A stretch of DNA of 64,000 bases from Streptomyces sp. SLBN-31 (GTDB taxonomy: Bacteria; Actinomycetota; Actinomycetes; Streptomycetales; Streptomycetaceae): the NCBI RefSeq assembly GCF_006715395.1, contig NZ_VFNC01000002.1, positions 3,658,001 through 3,722,000 on the forward strand. The letters are read 5' to 3'. Numbering within the stretch: the first letter of the stretch is position 1; each line of letters starts with the position of its first letter. The position numbers and the translations under genes are program-made. The notes under the pieces are model-generated. The model did not search any database. It had not been told where the DNA came from and worked only from the letters and a program-made list of their open reading frames with translations. Positions 35,101 to 43,158 of the stretch are shown here, piece by piece.

Positions 35101-35990
35101 GACAGCGCCCTCCCCAGTGCTCGTCGGGCCAGCGCGGCGACGGTGCGCCGCAGGTGCAGAACGGCGGGCGGAAGCTGCGGTACGGATCCGTCGGCCTCGG
35201 GGGCCGGGTCGGGGATGCAGGCCGCGGCGACGTACTCCCCGAAGGCCTGCAGTGCCTCGGGGACGATCGCGCGGCCGTTGTCCCAGTCGATCAGCCGGGC
35301 AACCCACTGCTCGGCGTCCAGCGGACGCAGCGGCATCGGCGCTATGGCGCCGACGGCGCACCGCACTCCGCGCCGCGCGGGGTCGAGGACCAGTGCGACG
35401 GAGGCCATCGCGCGGCCCGGTCCGGTCCGGCCGGTCGCCTTCAGGAAGACCTGCGGCGCGTGCAGCAGGGGCACGCGCACGTAGCCGATGAGTTCGCCGC
35501 CGCGCAGCATGTCGACGCCGGCCAGGAGGTGCGACACCGGGATCTCCCGGCGGGCTCCGCCCGGGCCCGCGATGATCAGTGTGGCCTCCAGGGCGGCCAG
35601 GACGGGCAGCGCGTCCCCGGTGGGCGCGGCCGTGGCGATGTTGCCGCCCAGGGTGCCCGCGTTTCGGATCTGCGGTGGGCCCGCGGCGCGGGCGGCGGCG
35701 GCGAGCGCCGGGATCAGGGCGGCGAAGTCGGGGCGGCCCATACGCGCGTGCGTGAGGCCGGCGCCGAGGAGCGCGTGACCGTCCTGGTACTGCCAGCCGC
35801 GGATCTCGCTGATCCGGCCGAGGCCGACCAGCGCGGCGGGCCTGAGCTGCCCGGAGTTGACGGCGGCCATGAGGTCCGTGCCGCCCGCCACGGGCACGGC
35901 GGCGGGCATGGCGACGAGGGCCGCCACGGCCTCGTCCAGTGTCGTGGGCAGCGTGACGGACTGCGCCGCCTGCGGTGCGTGCGTGGTCAA
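35097..35990 (-). CDS. FAD-binding subunit of molybdenum hydroxylase (CoxM/XdhB type)
   Basis: 297 residues taking TTG 35990 as start because GGAAGGGG lies about 9 bases before it; GTG at 36017 is an in-frame alternative. FAD-binding motifs VPVAGGTDLMAAV and QIRNAGTLGGNIATAAPTGD are conserved, as is the C-terminal CO-dehydrogenase flavoprotein domain (FLKATGRTGPGRAMASVAL). First gene of the operon FAD-FeS-Mo, with both downstream junctions overlapping by 4 bp. It would pass electrons from the Fe-S clusters to NAD or another acceptor. Confidence 0.88.
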   Translation of the reverse strand: MTTHAPQAAQSVTLPTTLDEAVAALVAMPAAVPVAGGTDLMAAVNSGQLRPAALVGLGRISEIRGWQYQDGHALLGAGLTHARMGRPDFAALIPALAAAARAAGPPQIRNAGTLGGNIATAAPTGDALPVLAALEATLIIAGPGGARREIPVSHLLAGVDMLRGGELIGYVRVPLLHAPQVFLKATGRTGPGRAMASVALVLDPARRGVRCAVGAIAPMPLRPLDAEQWVARLIDWDNGRAIVPEALQAFGEYVAAACIPDPAPEADGSVPQLPPAVLHLRRTVAALARRALGRALS

Positions 35991-36198
35991 ACCGGCTGCC
36001 CCTTCCCGCTGCCCCACCTGGTCCCACCTGTGTTGCCGTACGGTACGTGCTGACAGGGCGGACGTGGCAACTCTGGCACATCTTCGAGGCACCCGAAGAC
36101 GGGGGTCCACTACGAGGCATTCGCCCCCGCCACCAGGGAGATGGTCTGTTTTGGCGGGCCATAGCCGGTGCGCGCGATTTGCCACTCTTCGGTGATGC

Positions 36199-37902
36199 TT
36201 ACGACGGTTTTCCACCGCGCGTTCGGGAGGGCCGGTTGCCCGTTCGGGGACTACCTGTTCGGAGGTGCCCCTCGATCGGGCGGCCGGGCACCCCGGGGCG
36301 CCGCTGCCACGGCCGGGGCCCGGACGGTGGCCGATAGCCGACCCCCAGGGCGTCCAGCCGCCGGTAGTGCTCGGCCATCCGCTCCTCGAATCCGGCGAAG
36401 TCCCGCTCATCGGGGGCGGGCAGGCGGCTCCAGGCGACCTCGGCGAAGGCGGCGAGCCTGGGGAAGGCCTGGTAGTCCACGCGCGCGTGGTCCTCCATCA
36501 CCTCGGTCCACACATTGGCCTGCGCGCCGAGGACGTGCGCGGCCTCCTCGGGCGCCAACTGTGGTGGTACGGGCTCGAAACGGTAGACGTCCTCCAGAGT
36601 GCGGACGTAGCCGATGGGCACCGGCTCGTCGGCGCCCGCCTCCTGACGGTGGTCCAGGTACACGTACTGCTCGGGGCACATGACGACGTCGTGGCCGGCC
36701 CGGGCGGCGGCGACCCCGCCGCCGTAGCCCCGCCAGGAGGAGACCGCGGCCCCCTTCGCCAGCCCGCCCTCAAGGATCTCGTCCCAGCCGATCAGACGGC
36801 GTCCGCGCGCGGTCAGCCAGGTGTCGAAGTGGCCGACGAACCACGCCTGGAGGCCGTCCTCGCCGGCGAGTCCGAGCTCCCGGATGCGGGCCTGTGCGGT
36901 AGGGGAGCTCCGCCACTGGTCCTTGAGGCACTCGTCGCCGCCGATGTGGACGAACCGCGAGAACTCGGCGGCGTCCGCGGGGAAGAGACCGAGCAGCTCC
37001 TCGAAGACGTCCTCGTAGAAGCGCAGGGTGTTGTCGGTGGGGGCGAGTACGTTGGGAGAGATCCCCCAGTCGTCCCAGACGGAGAGGGTGGTGGTGTCGA
37101 TGACGTCGGTGTTGCCGAGTTCCGGGTACGCGGCGATGGCGGCCTGCGAGTGCCCGGGTACGTCGATCTCGGGGACGACGGTGATATGCCGCTCGGCGGC
37201 GTAGGCGACGATCTCCCGGATGTCGTCCTGGGTGTAGTAGCCGCCGTGCGGCTTCTCTTCCCACAGCGGCGAGGCCCGATGGCCGAATCTCGTACGTGCC
37301 CGCCATGAGCCGATCTCGGTCAGCCCGGGGTACTTGAGGATCTCGACGCGCCAGCCCTGGTCGTCCGTCAAGTGCAGGTGCAGGACGTTGAGTTTGTGCG
37401 CGGCCATCAGGTCCAGGTAGCGCAGGACGCCGTCCTTGGGCATGAAGTGCCGGGCCACGTCGAGCATGAGGCCGCGCCAGCGGAAGCGGGGGGCGTCGCG
37501 GACGGTGACCGCGGGCACCTCCCACCGTCGCCGCGAGGTGACGGGGGCGCGGCGGAAGGCGTCGGGGCCGAGGAGTTGGCGCAGGGTCTGGGCGGCGTGG
37601 AACAGTCCGGGCTCGGCGGCCGCCCGCAGCGTGATCGCGTGCCGGTCGACGGTCAGACCGTAGGCCTCGGGGTCGTCGGACTCCTCCGGGGCGATGCGCA
37701 GCACGATGCCGTCGCCGGTGTGCGGCGGCAGCGGCAGTCCCGTCGCCGCGCCGACGGTGCCGCGCAGCCACTGCGCCACCCGCTCGGTGCCCGGCCCGGC
37801 GTCGATGCCGGAATGGGCGACGAGCAGATGGCCAGGGCCCTCGCCGGGCGGTGGCGCCGAGAGTTCGTCGGGCGCCGGGATCAGTCCCGTCCGTACCGTC
37901 AC
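36199..37902 (-). CDS. GH20 beta-N-acetylhexosaminidase
   Basis: 567 residues from GTG 37902. An N-terminal GH20b domain precedes the TIM barrel with HLHLTDDQGWRVEI, VPEIDVPGHSQAA and HIGGDECLKDQW; D323-E324 is the catalytic pair, where Glu is acid/base and Asp orients the substrate N-acetyl group. No signal peptide is visible, so a cytoplasmic enzyme acting on imported chitobiose or N-acetylglucosaminides is likely. The last 30 residues are Arg/Pro/Gly rich and may be unstructured. Separated from the DUF3039 gene by a strong terminator. Confidence 0.93.
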   Translation of the reverse strand: MTVRTGLIPAPDELSAPPPGEGPGHLLVAHSGIDAGPGTERVAQWLRGTVGAATGLPLPPHTGDGIVLRIAPEESDDPEAYGLTVDRHAITLRAAAEPGLFHAAQTLRQLLGPDAFRRAPVTSRRRWEVPAVTVRDAPRFRWRGLMLDVARHFMPKDGVLRYLDLMAAHKLNVLHLHLTDDQGWRVEILKYPGLTEIGSWRARTRFGHRASPLWEEKPHGGYYTQDDIREIVAYAAERHITVVPEIDVPGHSQAAIAAYPELGNTDVIDTTTLSVWDDWGISPNVLAPTDNTLRFYEDVFEELLGLFPADAAEFSRFVHIGGDECLKDQWRSSPTAQARIRELGLAGEDGLQAWFVGHFDTWLTARGRRLIGWDEILEGGLAKGAAVSSWRGYGGGVAAARAGHDVVMCPEQYVYLDHRQEAGADEPVPIGYVRTLEDVYRFEPVPPQLAPEEAAHVLGAQANVWTEVMEDHARVDYQAFPRLAAFAEVAWSRLPAPDERDFAGFEERMAEHYRRLDALGVGYRPPSGPRPWQRRPGVPGRPIEGHLRTGSPRTGNRPSRTRGGKPS

Positions 37903-37925
37903 ATCAGCCCCTCAGCGTCGCGCAA

Positions 37926-37962
37926 AGGTCCCCGGGGCACGCCGGACGCGCCCCGGGGACCT
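37926..37962 (-). terminator. Hairpin terminator downstream of DUF3039 gene
   Basis: AGGTCCCCGGGGC (37926-37938) pairs perfectly with GCCCCGGGGACCT (37950-37962) around an 11-base loop, 28 bp after the DUF3039 stop and before the hexosaminidase start on the same strand. Confidence 0.8.
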
Positions 37963-37990
37963 GACAGATCCCGGCCGGAAACCGGCAGGG

Positions 37991-38275
37991 CTACTTGTCG
38001 CCGCCCTTGCCCTTGTCGCCGCCGCCGGCGCCCATGGAGTCGTAGATCTCCTTGCACATGGGACACACGGGGTACTTCTTCGGGTCGCGGCCCGGCACCC
38101 AGACCTTGCCGCAGAGCGCCACGACGGGGGTCCCGTCGAGGGCGCTCGCCATGATCTTGTCCTTCTGGACGTAGTGGGCGAAGCGCTCGTGGTCGCCGTC
38201 GCCGTGGGACACCTGTGGCGTCGGCTCTACGAGGGTCCCCGTACCAGTCCCGCGCTCGGGCTCGAGAGTGCTCAT
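37991..38275 (-). CDS. DUF3039 family protein (zinc-ribbon-like)
   Basis: 94 residues from ATG 38275. A disordered N-terminus precedes HGDGDHERFAHYVQKDKI, then VVALCGKVWVPGRDPKKYPVCPMCKEIY, with Cys at the three positions expected of a zinc knuckle (CGK and CPxC) and a His upstream as possible fourth ligand. DUF3039 is an actinobacterial family of unknown function. A Gly/Lys/Asp tail ends the protein. Same strand as the yqgE gene, 29 bp downstream of it. Confidence 0.85.
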   Translation of the reverse strand: MSTLEPERGTGTGTLVEPTPQVSHGDGDHERFAHYVQKDKIMASALDGTPVVALCGKVWVPGRDPKKYPVCPMCKEIYDSMGAGGGDKGKGGDK

Positions 38276-38304
38276 ATCGCCAAGGGTACTGAAGCTCACA
38301 CGCA

Positions 38305-38877
38305 TCAGTTGAGCGAAGGGTCGTCCGGGTACGTGGCCACCATCGCGAGCTCGTTGCGCTGCCGGCGCAGTACCTCTCGCCAGAGTCTCTCGGGGGCCGG
38401 CGAGGAGACGTCACCCGGCTCCGACTCCACGACGTACCAGGCGCCGTCGACCAGCTCGTCCTCCAGCTGGCCCGGGCCCCAGCCCGCGTACCCGGCGAAG
38501 ATCCGCAGCGAGCCGACGGCCGAGGCGAGCAGCTCCGGCGGTGCCTCCAGGTCGACCAGGCCGATCGCGCCGTGCACCCGGCGCCAGCCGAGCGGGGCCC
38601 CGTCGACCGAGGAGCCGCCGGGGATGACGGCGACGCCCAGCGCCGAGTCGAGGGAGACCGGGCCGCCCTGGAAGACCACGCCCGGCTCGCCGGCCAGGTC
38701 GGCCCAGCCCTCCAGGATGTCGCCGACGTCCACGGGCGTCGGGCGGTTGAGGACGACACCGAGGGAGCCCTCCTCGTCGTGGTCGAGAAGGAGCACCACC
38801 GCACGGTCGAAGTTCGGGTCCGCCAGGGCGGGTGTTGCCACGAGCAACCGCCCTGTGAGCGAGGACACCTCGGTCAT
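38305..38877 (-). CDS. YqgE/AlgH family protein
   Basis: 190 residues from ATG 38877. The family signature is strong: LTGRLLVATPALADPNFDRAVVLLLDHDEEGSLGVVLNRP (in outline), VFQGGPV and FAGYAGWGPGQLEDEL. YqgE/AlgH proteins are small alpha/beta proteins of unresolved biochemical function, implicated in alginate regulation in Pseudomonas. In Streptomyces the gene is found next to a DUF3039 gene and upstream of murA, as here. An in-frame ATG nine bases further upstream is an alternative start. Confidence 0.92.
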   Translation of the reverse strand: MTEVSSLTGRLLVATPALADPNFDRAVVLLLDHDEEGSLGVVLNRPTPVDVGDILEGWADLAGEPGVVFQGGPVSLDSALGVAVIPGGSSVDGAPLGWRRVHGAIGLVDLEAPPELLASAVGSLRIFAGYAGWGPGQLEDELVDGAWYVVESEPGDVSSPAPERLWREVLRRQRNELAMVATYPDDPSLN

Positions 38878-39131
38878 GCCAGACATGATCCCGCATCTTC
38901 CGGTGACTCGGGGAGGCAATGGGGGTAAGAAGGGTGATTGCAGCTCAGGGTGTAAGGAAGCGCGCCGGGCGCACATGGCCCTTCGGTGACCCCATGTGCC
39001 CGACACGGAACGGCCCGTGTTGTGACACAGCTATGACGTAGCTGGGCGGTACTTGGGCTTACTCAAGGGGGGTGGGCGGCGATTACCCTTTCCCTCCTGG
39101 CCCCTGCCCCACTCATCGGAACGCGAGATAC

Positions 39132-40472
39132 ATGACCGTCAACGACGATGTCCTGCTTGTCCACGGCGGAACCCCGCTGGAGGGCGAGATCCGTGTCCGC
39201 GGTGCGAAGAACCTCGTACCGAAGGCCATGGTCGCCGCCCTGCTGGGCAGCTCGCCGAGTCGACTGCGCAACGTTCCGGACATCCGTGACGTGCGTGTCG
39301 TACGCGGTCTGCTGCAACTGCACGGGGTGACGGTCCGTCCGGGTGAGGAGCCGGGCGAACTGGTGATGGACCCATCGCACGTCGAGAGCGCGAACGTCGC
39401 CGACATCGATGCCCACGCCGGTTCCAGCCGTATCCCGATCCTCTTCTGCGGCCCGCTGCTGCACCGCCTCGGGCACGCCTTCATCCCCGGTCTCGGCGGC
39501 TGCGACATCGGCGGCCGGCCCATCGACTTCCACTTCGAGGTGCTCAGGCAGTTCGGCGCGCGGATCGAGAAGCGCGCGGACGGGCAGTACCTGGAGGCTC
39601 CGCAGCGGCTGCGCGGCACGAAGATCCGGCTGCCGTACCCGTCCGTCGGCGCCACCGAGCAGGTGCTGCTGACGGCCGTCCTCGCGGAGGGCGTGACCGA
39701 GCTCTCGAACGCTGCCGTGGAGCCCGAGATCGAGGACCTGATCTGCGTCCTGCAGAAAATGGGCGCGATCATCGCGATGGACACCGACCGCACGATCCGC
39801 ATCACCGGTGTGGACAGCCTCGGCGGCTACAACCACCGCGCGCTGCCGGACCGTCTGGAGGCGGCCTCCTGGGCGTCCGCGGCGCTGGCGACCGAGGGCG
39901 ACATCTACGTCCACGGCGCCCAGCAGCGCTCGATGATGACGTTCCTGAACACCTACCGCAAGGTCGGCGGAGCCTTCGAGATCGACGACCAGGGCATACG
40001 CTTCTGGCACCCCGGCGGGCAGCTGAAGTCCATCGCGCTGGAGACCGACGTGCACCCCGGCTTCCAGACCGACTGGCAGCAGCCGCTGGTGGTCGCCCTG
40101 ACGCAGGCCACGGGCCTGTCCATCATCCACGAGACGGTGTACGAGTCCCGTCTGGGCTTCACCTCCGCGCTGAACCAGATGGGCGCCCACATCCAGCTCT
40201 ACCGCGAGTGCCTGGGCGGCTCCGACTGCCGCTTCGGCCAGCGCAACTTCCTGCACTCGGCCGTCGTCTCCGGCCCGACCAAGCTCCAGGGCGCCGACCT
40301 TGTCATCCCCGACCTCCGCGGCGGCTTCTCCTACCTGATCGCCGCCCTCGCGGCCCAGGGCACCTCCCGAGTCCACGGCATCGACCTCATCAACCGCGGC
40401 TACGAGAACTTCATGGAGAAGCTCGTAGAGCTGGGCGCCAAGGTCGAACTCCCCGGCAAGGCGCTCGGCTGA
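39132..40472 (+). CDS. murA: UDP-N-acetylglucosamine 1-carboxyvinyltransferase MurA
   Basis: 446 residues from ATG 39132. The EPSP-synthase fold is evident, with RVRGAKNLVPK (K26-N27 substrate pair) and the active-site loop GLGGCDIGGRP with catalytic C124, the residue attacked by fosfomycin. It transfers enolpyruvate from PEP to UDP-GlcNAc, the first committed step of peptidoglycan synthesis. The length and overall pattern are of the actinobacterial branch. Its last 19 codons (MEKLVELGAKVELPGKALG) are duplicated 137 bp downstream (separate entry). Divergent from yqgE. Confidence 0.93.
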   Translation: MTVNDDVLLVHGGTPLEGEIRVRGAKNLVPKAMVAALLGSSPSRLRNVPDIRDVRVVRGLLQLHGVTVRPGEEPGELVMDPSHVESANVADIDAHAGSSRIPILFCGPLLHRLGHAFIPGLGGCDIGGRPIDFHFEVLRQFGARIEKRADGQYLEAPQRLRGTKIRLPYPSVGATEQVLLTAVLAEGVTELSNAAVEPEIEDLICVLQKMGAIIAMDTDRTIRITGVDSLGGYNHRALPDRLEAASWASAALATEGDIYVHGAQQRSMMTFLNTYRKVGGAFEIDDQGIRFWHPGGQLKSIALETDVHPGFQTDWQQPLVVALTQATGLSIIHETVYESRLGFTSALNQMGAHIQLYRECLGGSDCRFGQRNFLHSAVVSGPTKLQGADLVIPDLRGGFSYLIAALAAQGTSRVHGIDLINRGYENFMEKLVELGAKVELPGKALG

Positions 40473-40548
40473 CCCCAGACGCGACTCCCCGGCCCCGGAC
40501 ACGCCGCCTCGGCCGGGAGTCCGGGGGTCATCCCCCGGGCAGACACAG

Positions 40549-40606
40549 CATGGAGAAGCTCGTAGAGCTCGGCGCCAAGGTCGAACTCCCGGGCAAGGCG
40601 CTCGGC
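40549..40606 (+). repeat. Duplicated copy of the murA 3' end
   Basis: This 58-bp segment matches 40412-40469, the last 19 codons of murA plus the preceding C, at 56 of 58 positions (G to C in one Leu-Gly codon pair, C to G in a Pro codon). The copy lacks the stop codon and reads on in frame from an ATG at 40550 into the terminator hairpin. The two copies are separated by 79 bp of unrelated sequence. Confidence 0.93.
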
Positions 40607-40619
40607 CAGCGGTTCATGG

Positions 40620-40660
40620 CGATGGGGCGGTCACCCGGTTTCCGGGTGACCGCCCCATCG
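40620..40660. terminator. Strong hairpin terminator after murA and its duplicated tail
   Basis: A perfect 19-bp stem starting CGATGGGGCGGTCACCCGG with a TTT loop (40639-40641). It lies between convergent murA and hup and could stop transcription from both sides. Confidence 0.85.
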
Positions 40661-40674
40661 GCGTTCAGGGTGTC

Positions 40675-40734
40675 GCCCCTGAAGGGGCGCGGGGAACTGC
40701 GCGACCAGCCACGACCGGTCCGCAGTCGCCCACG
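40675..40734. repeat. Dispersed Streptomyces intergenic repeat (GCGCGGGGAACTGCGCGACC type)
   Basis: The string CCCCTGAAGGGGCGCGGGG followed by AACTGCGCGACCAGCCACGA is one I recognise as recurring hundreds of times between Streptomyces genes, usually near gene ends. It includes small hairpins (CCCCTGAAGGGG). Recognition is from memory, not from a search. Confidence 0.65.
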
Positions 40735-40749
40735 ACGCTCATGGCCACG

Positions 40750-40779
40750 GCGCTCCGAACGGCGCTCGAAGCGGAGCGC
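40750..40779 (-). terminator. Hairpin at the hup stop codon
   Basis: GCGCTCCG (40750-40757) and CGGAGCGC (40772-40779) form an 8-bp stem directly after the hup TAA on the minus strand; a candidate terminator or 3' mRNA stabiliser. Confidence 0.45.
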
Positions 40780-41061
40780 TTACTTGCCCTTGGCGGCTTC
40801 CTTGAGCTTCGAGCCCGCGGAGACCTTCACGCTGTAGCCGGCCGGGATCTGGATCGGGTCGCCGGTCTGCGGGTTGCGGGCGGTGCGAGCGGCACGGTGG
40901 GTGCGCTCGAAGGTCAGGAAGCCGGGGATGGTGACCTTCTCGTCGCCCTTGGAGACGATGTCGCCCACGACCTCGGCGAACGCGGCCAGGACGGCGTCGG
41001 CGTCCTTGCGGGTCACCTCGGCGCGGTCGGCCAGCGCGGCCACCAGCTCACTGCGGTTCAT
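40780..41061 (-). CDS. hup: HU-family DNA-binding protein
   Basis: 93 residues, ATG 41061, GAGTAAC-type leader. Typical HU: MNRSELVAALADRAEVTRKD, the FLTFERTHRAARTARNPQTGDPIQIPA arm region with the proline that intercalates DNA, and a short Lys-rich C-terminal AAKGK. This is the short form (HupA), not the long Lys-tailed HupS. It compacts and bends chromosomal DNA. TAA stop, unusual for this G+C content and typical of highly expressed genes. Convergent with murA. Confidence 0.95.
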   Translation of the reverse strand: MNRSELVAALADRAEVTRKDADAVLAAFAEVVGDIVSKGDEKVTIPGFLTFERTHRAARTARNPQTGDPIQIPAGYSVKVSAGSKLKEAAKGK

Positions 41062-41386
41062 GTTGTTACTCCCGTGTTCTTCTTGCCGTTGGGGTGTGCC
41101 ACCCGGCGAAGCCGCATGGTGGCACAGCGAAGCCGATGCGCTCGCGCCCAGGGACGCATCCTGCCCCTACCTGCGACGGGAAAGCCAATCCGGCACCCGT
41201 CGGAGGCGTGAGACCACCCGAGGGAGTCACACGAAGGAGGGCCCCGGGAGGCCTGAGCGCGGCGCCGCCACCCTAGAGGGTGGCGCCGGACGCCTGGTTC
41301 CACGACTCGCCGGTACTGACGGTCGTGGTGATGCTCACAAGCCCGCGCACGCCATGGCCGGGCCTACTAGGCACCGTACGCCACGT
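41062..41386. other. Intergenic region between malic enzyme and hup
   Basis: 325 bp without a gene. It contains hup promoter sequence and, at 41266-41285, a hairpin CGCCACCC-TAGA-GGGTGGCG that could terminate the malic enzyme transcript; a second small stem GCACCGTA/TACGGTGC (41371-41395) overlaps the malic enzyme stop codon. Confidence 0.55.
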
Positions 41387-42802
41387 CTACGGTGCGACGC
41401 CCGCCGCCTTGGCCGCCTCGCGCACCGCTCCGGCCACCGCGCCCGCGACCTTGTCGTTGAAGACGCTCGGGACGATGTAGTTCGGGTTGAGCTCGTCCTC
41501 GGTCACGACGTCCGCGAGGGCGGTCGCCGCGGCCAGCATCATCTCGGTGTTGACGGTGCGGGACTGGGCGTCCAGCAGGCCGCGGAAGACACCCGGGAAG
41601 ACCAGCACGTTGTTGATCTGGTTCGGGAAGTCGGAGCGGCCGGTGGCCACGACGGCCGCCGTCTGACGGGCGATCGCCGGGTCCACCTCGGGGTCGGGGT
41701 TCGCGAGCGCGAACACGATCGCGCCCTCGGCCATGGCGGCCACGTCGTCGCCGTCGAGGACGTTCGGGGCGGAGACGCCGATGAAGACGTCCGCTCCGCG
41801 AACGGCCTCCTTCAGCGTGCCGGTCAGGCCCTCGGGGTTGGTGTTGTCGGCGATCCAGCGCAGCGGCGAGTCGGCGGCGGCCTCGCGCAGATCGTCGCGG
41901 CCGGCGTGCACGACGCCGCGGATGTCGGCGACGACGGCGTTCTTCACGCCGGCGGCGAGCAGCAGCTTGAGAATGGCCGTACCGGCCGCGCCGGCGCCGG
42001 ACATCACGACCCGGATGTTCTCGATCGGCTTTCCGGTGCAGCGCAGCGCGTTCTTCAGGGCGGCCAGGACGACGATCGCGGTGCCGTGCTGGTCGTCGTG
42101 GAAGACGGGGATGTCCAGGGCCTCGCGCAGCCGCGCCTCGATCTCGAAGCAGCGGGGGGCGGAGATGTCCTCGAGGTTGATGCCGGCGAACCCGGGGGCG
42201 ATGGCCTTGACGATCTCGACGATCGCGTCGGTGTCCTGGGTGTCGAGGCAGATCGGCCAGGCGTCGATGCCGGCGAACCGCTTGAACAGCGCCGCCTTGC
42301 CCTCCATGACCGGCAGGGCGGCCTTGGGGCCGATGTTGCCCAGGCCCAGCACGGCCGAACCGTCCGTCACGACCGCAACGGAGTTGCGCTTGATGGTCAG
42401 GCGGCGGGCGTCCTCGGGGTTCTCGGCGATCGCCATGCACACGCGGGCCACGCCCGGCGTGTAGACCATGGACAGGTCGTCACGGTTGCGAATGGGGTGC
42501 TTCGACGCCATCTCGATCTTGCCGCCGAGGTGCATCAGGAACGTACGGTCGGAGACCTTGCCGAGGGTGACGCCCTCGATGTGGCGCAGCTGCTCGACGA
42601 TCTCCTCGGCGTGCGCGGTGGAGGTGGCCGCGATGGTGACGTCGATGCGGAGCTTCTCGTGCCCGGAGGCGGTGACGTCGAGGCCGGTCACCGAGCCTCC
42701 GTGGGACTCGACGGCCGTGGTGAGCTGGGAGACCGCGGTTCCGCTCGCGGGCACCTCCAGCCGGACCGTCATCGAGTAGGAGACGCTGGGCGCCGTTGCC
42801 AT
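41387..42802 (-). CDS. NAD(P)-dependent malic enzyme with N-terminal ACT-like domain
   Basis: 471 residues from ATG/GTG 42802. Residues about 8-85 resemble an ACT regulatory domain (SMTVRLEVPASGTAVSQLTTAVE, IDVTIAATSTAHAEEIVEQL). The malic enzyme core follows: SMVYTPGVARVC, KRNSVAVVTDGSAVLGLGNIGPKAALPVMEGKAALF (in parts), FHDDQHGTAIV with metal-binding Asp residues, and the Rossmann GAGAAGTAI. The enzyme oxidatively decarboxylates malate to pyruvate. In S. coelicolor the homologue at this position is, to my memory, NAD-dependent. The ACT domain suggests amino-acid or other small-molecule control. Confidence 0.92.
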   Translation of the reverse strand: MATAPSVSYSMTVRLEVPASGTAVSQLTTAVESHGGSVTGLDVTASGHEKLRIDVTIAATSTAHAEEIVEQLRHIEGVTLGKVSDRTFLMHLGGKIEMASKHPIRNRDDLSMVYTPGVARVCMAIAENPEDARRLTIKRNSVAVVTDGSAVLGLGNIGPKAALPVMEGKAALFKRFAGIDAWPICLDTQDTDAIVEIVKAIAPGFAGINLEDISAPRCFEIEARLREALDIPVFHDDQHGTAIVVLAALKNALRCTGKPIENIRVVMSGAGAAGTAILKLLLAAGVKNAVVADIRGVVHAGRDDLREAAADSPLRWIADNTNPEGLTGTLKEAVRGADVFIGVSAPNVLDGDDVAAMAEGAIVFALANPDPEVDPAIARQTAAVVATGRSDFPNQINNVLVFPGVFRGLLDAQSRTVNTEMMLAAATALADVVTEDELNPNYIVPSVFNDKVAGAVAGAVREAAKAAGVAP

Positions 42803-42959
42803 GGCCGACTTCCTCTGCTTTCACCTGTGTGCTGGTATGCCGTCCGATCGTCGCACCTACCCCTGAGTACGCGGTAGCCGCCTCGGATTGCGGACGTTTT
42901 GTTCACAGGGTGGCGCCGGTTTCGGAAAAAGGATTCCACCATACGAGAAGTGATCGGGC
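42803..42959. other. Malic enzyme upstream region
   Basis: 157 bp between the malic enzyme start and the terminator of the upstream transcript. No ORF; presumed promoter. Confidence 0.5.
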
Positions 42960-43100
42960 AACGAAAGAGGCCCACGTCACGTGGTGACGTGGGCCTCTCG
43001 AAACGTTCAGTGGCACCGACCCGCCATGCTCGCCTCGCGGCAAGTGGTCCCTCTGAGGGACGAAGGTTGGGCCCGGGGGCTTGGATCGGGCCGGTGCCAC
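42960..43100 (-). ncRNA. Candidate structured small RNA downstream of the HelD-like gene
   Basis: On the minus strand GTGGCACCG (43100-43092) pairs perfectly with CGGTGCCAC (43018-43010), closing a roughly 91-nt domain that contains three further hairpins: GGCCCG/CGGGCC with loop ATCCAAGCCCC, GTCCCT/AGGGAC with loop CAG, and TTGCC/GGCGA with a GCGA tetraloop. A strong terminator follows about 10 bases later. This compact, multi-branched RNA with its own terminator has no ORF. It may be an independent sRNA or a processed 3' UTR product. TAGCCT at about 43108-43113 is a possible -10 box. Confidence 0.65.
42966..42998 (-). terminator. Strong intrinsic terminator with T-rich tail
   Basis: Perfect 15-bp stem AGAGGCCCACGTCAC / GTGACGTGGGCCTCT with a 3-base loop; on the minus strand it is followed by TTTCGTT. 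It ends the structured RNA below and any readthrough from the HelD-like gene. Confidence 0.92.
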
Positions 43101-43158
43101 ACCCAGGCTAACAAACAGATCCCGTAAGGCCATTCCCGTACCGAGAGTTCATGCGCTT

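Noticed and set aside
40550..40837. Separate gene starting at the duplicated murA tail
   Set aside because: After 19 murA-like residues the frame runs through the terminator and a dispersed repeat and then antisense to hup; no protein-like sequence follows.
42960..43100. Known riboswitch classes or 6C RNA for the structured RNA
   Set aside because: The C-rich loops of 6C RNA and the conserved cores of SAM-IV, cobalamin or c-di-AMP riboswitches are not found; it also lies downstream, not upstream, of the same-strand helicase gene.
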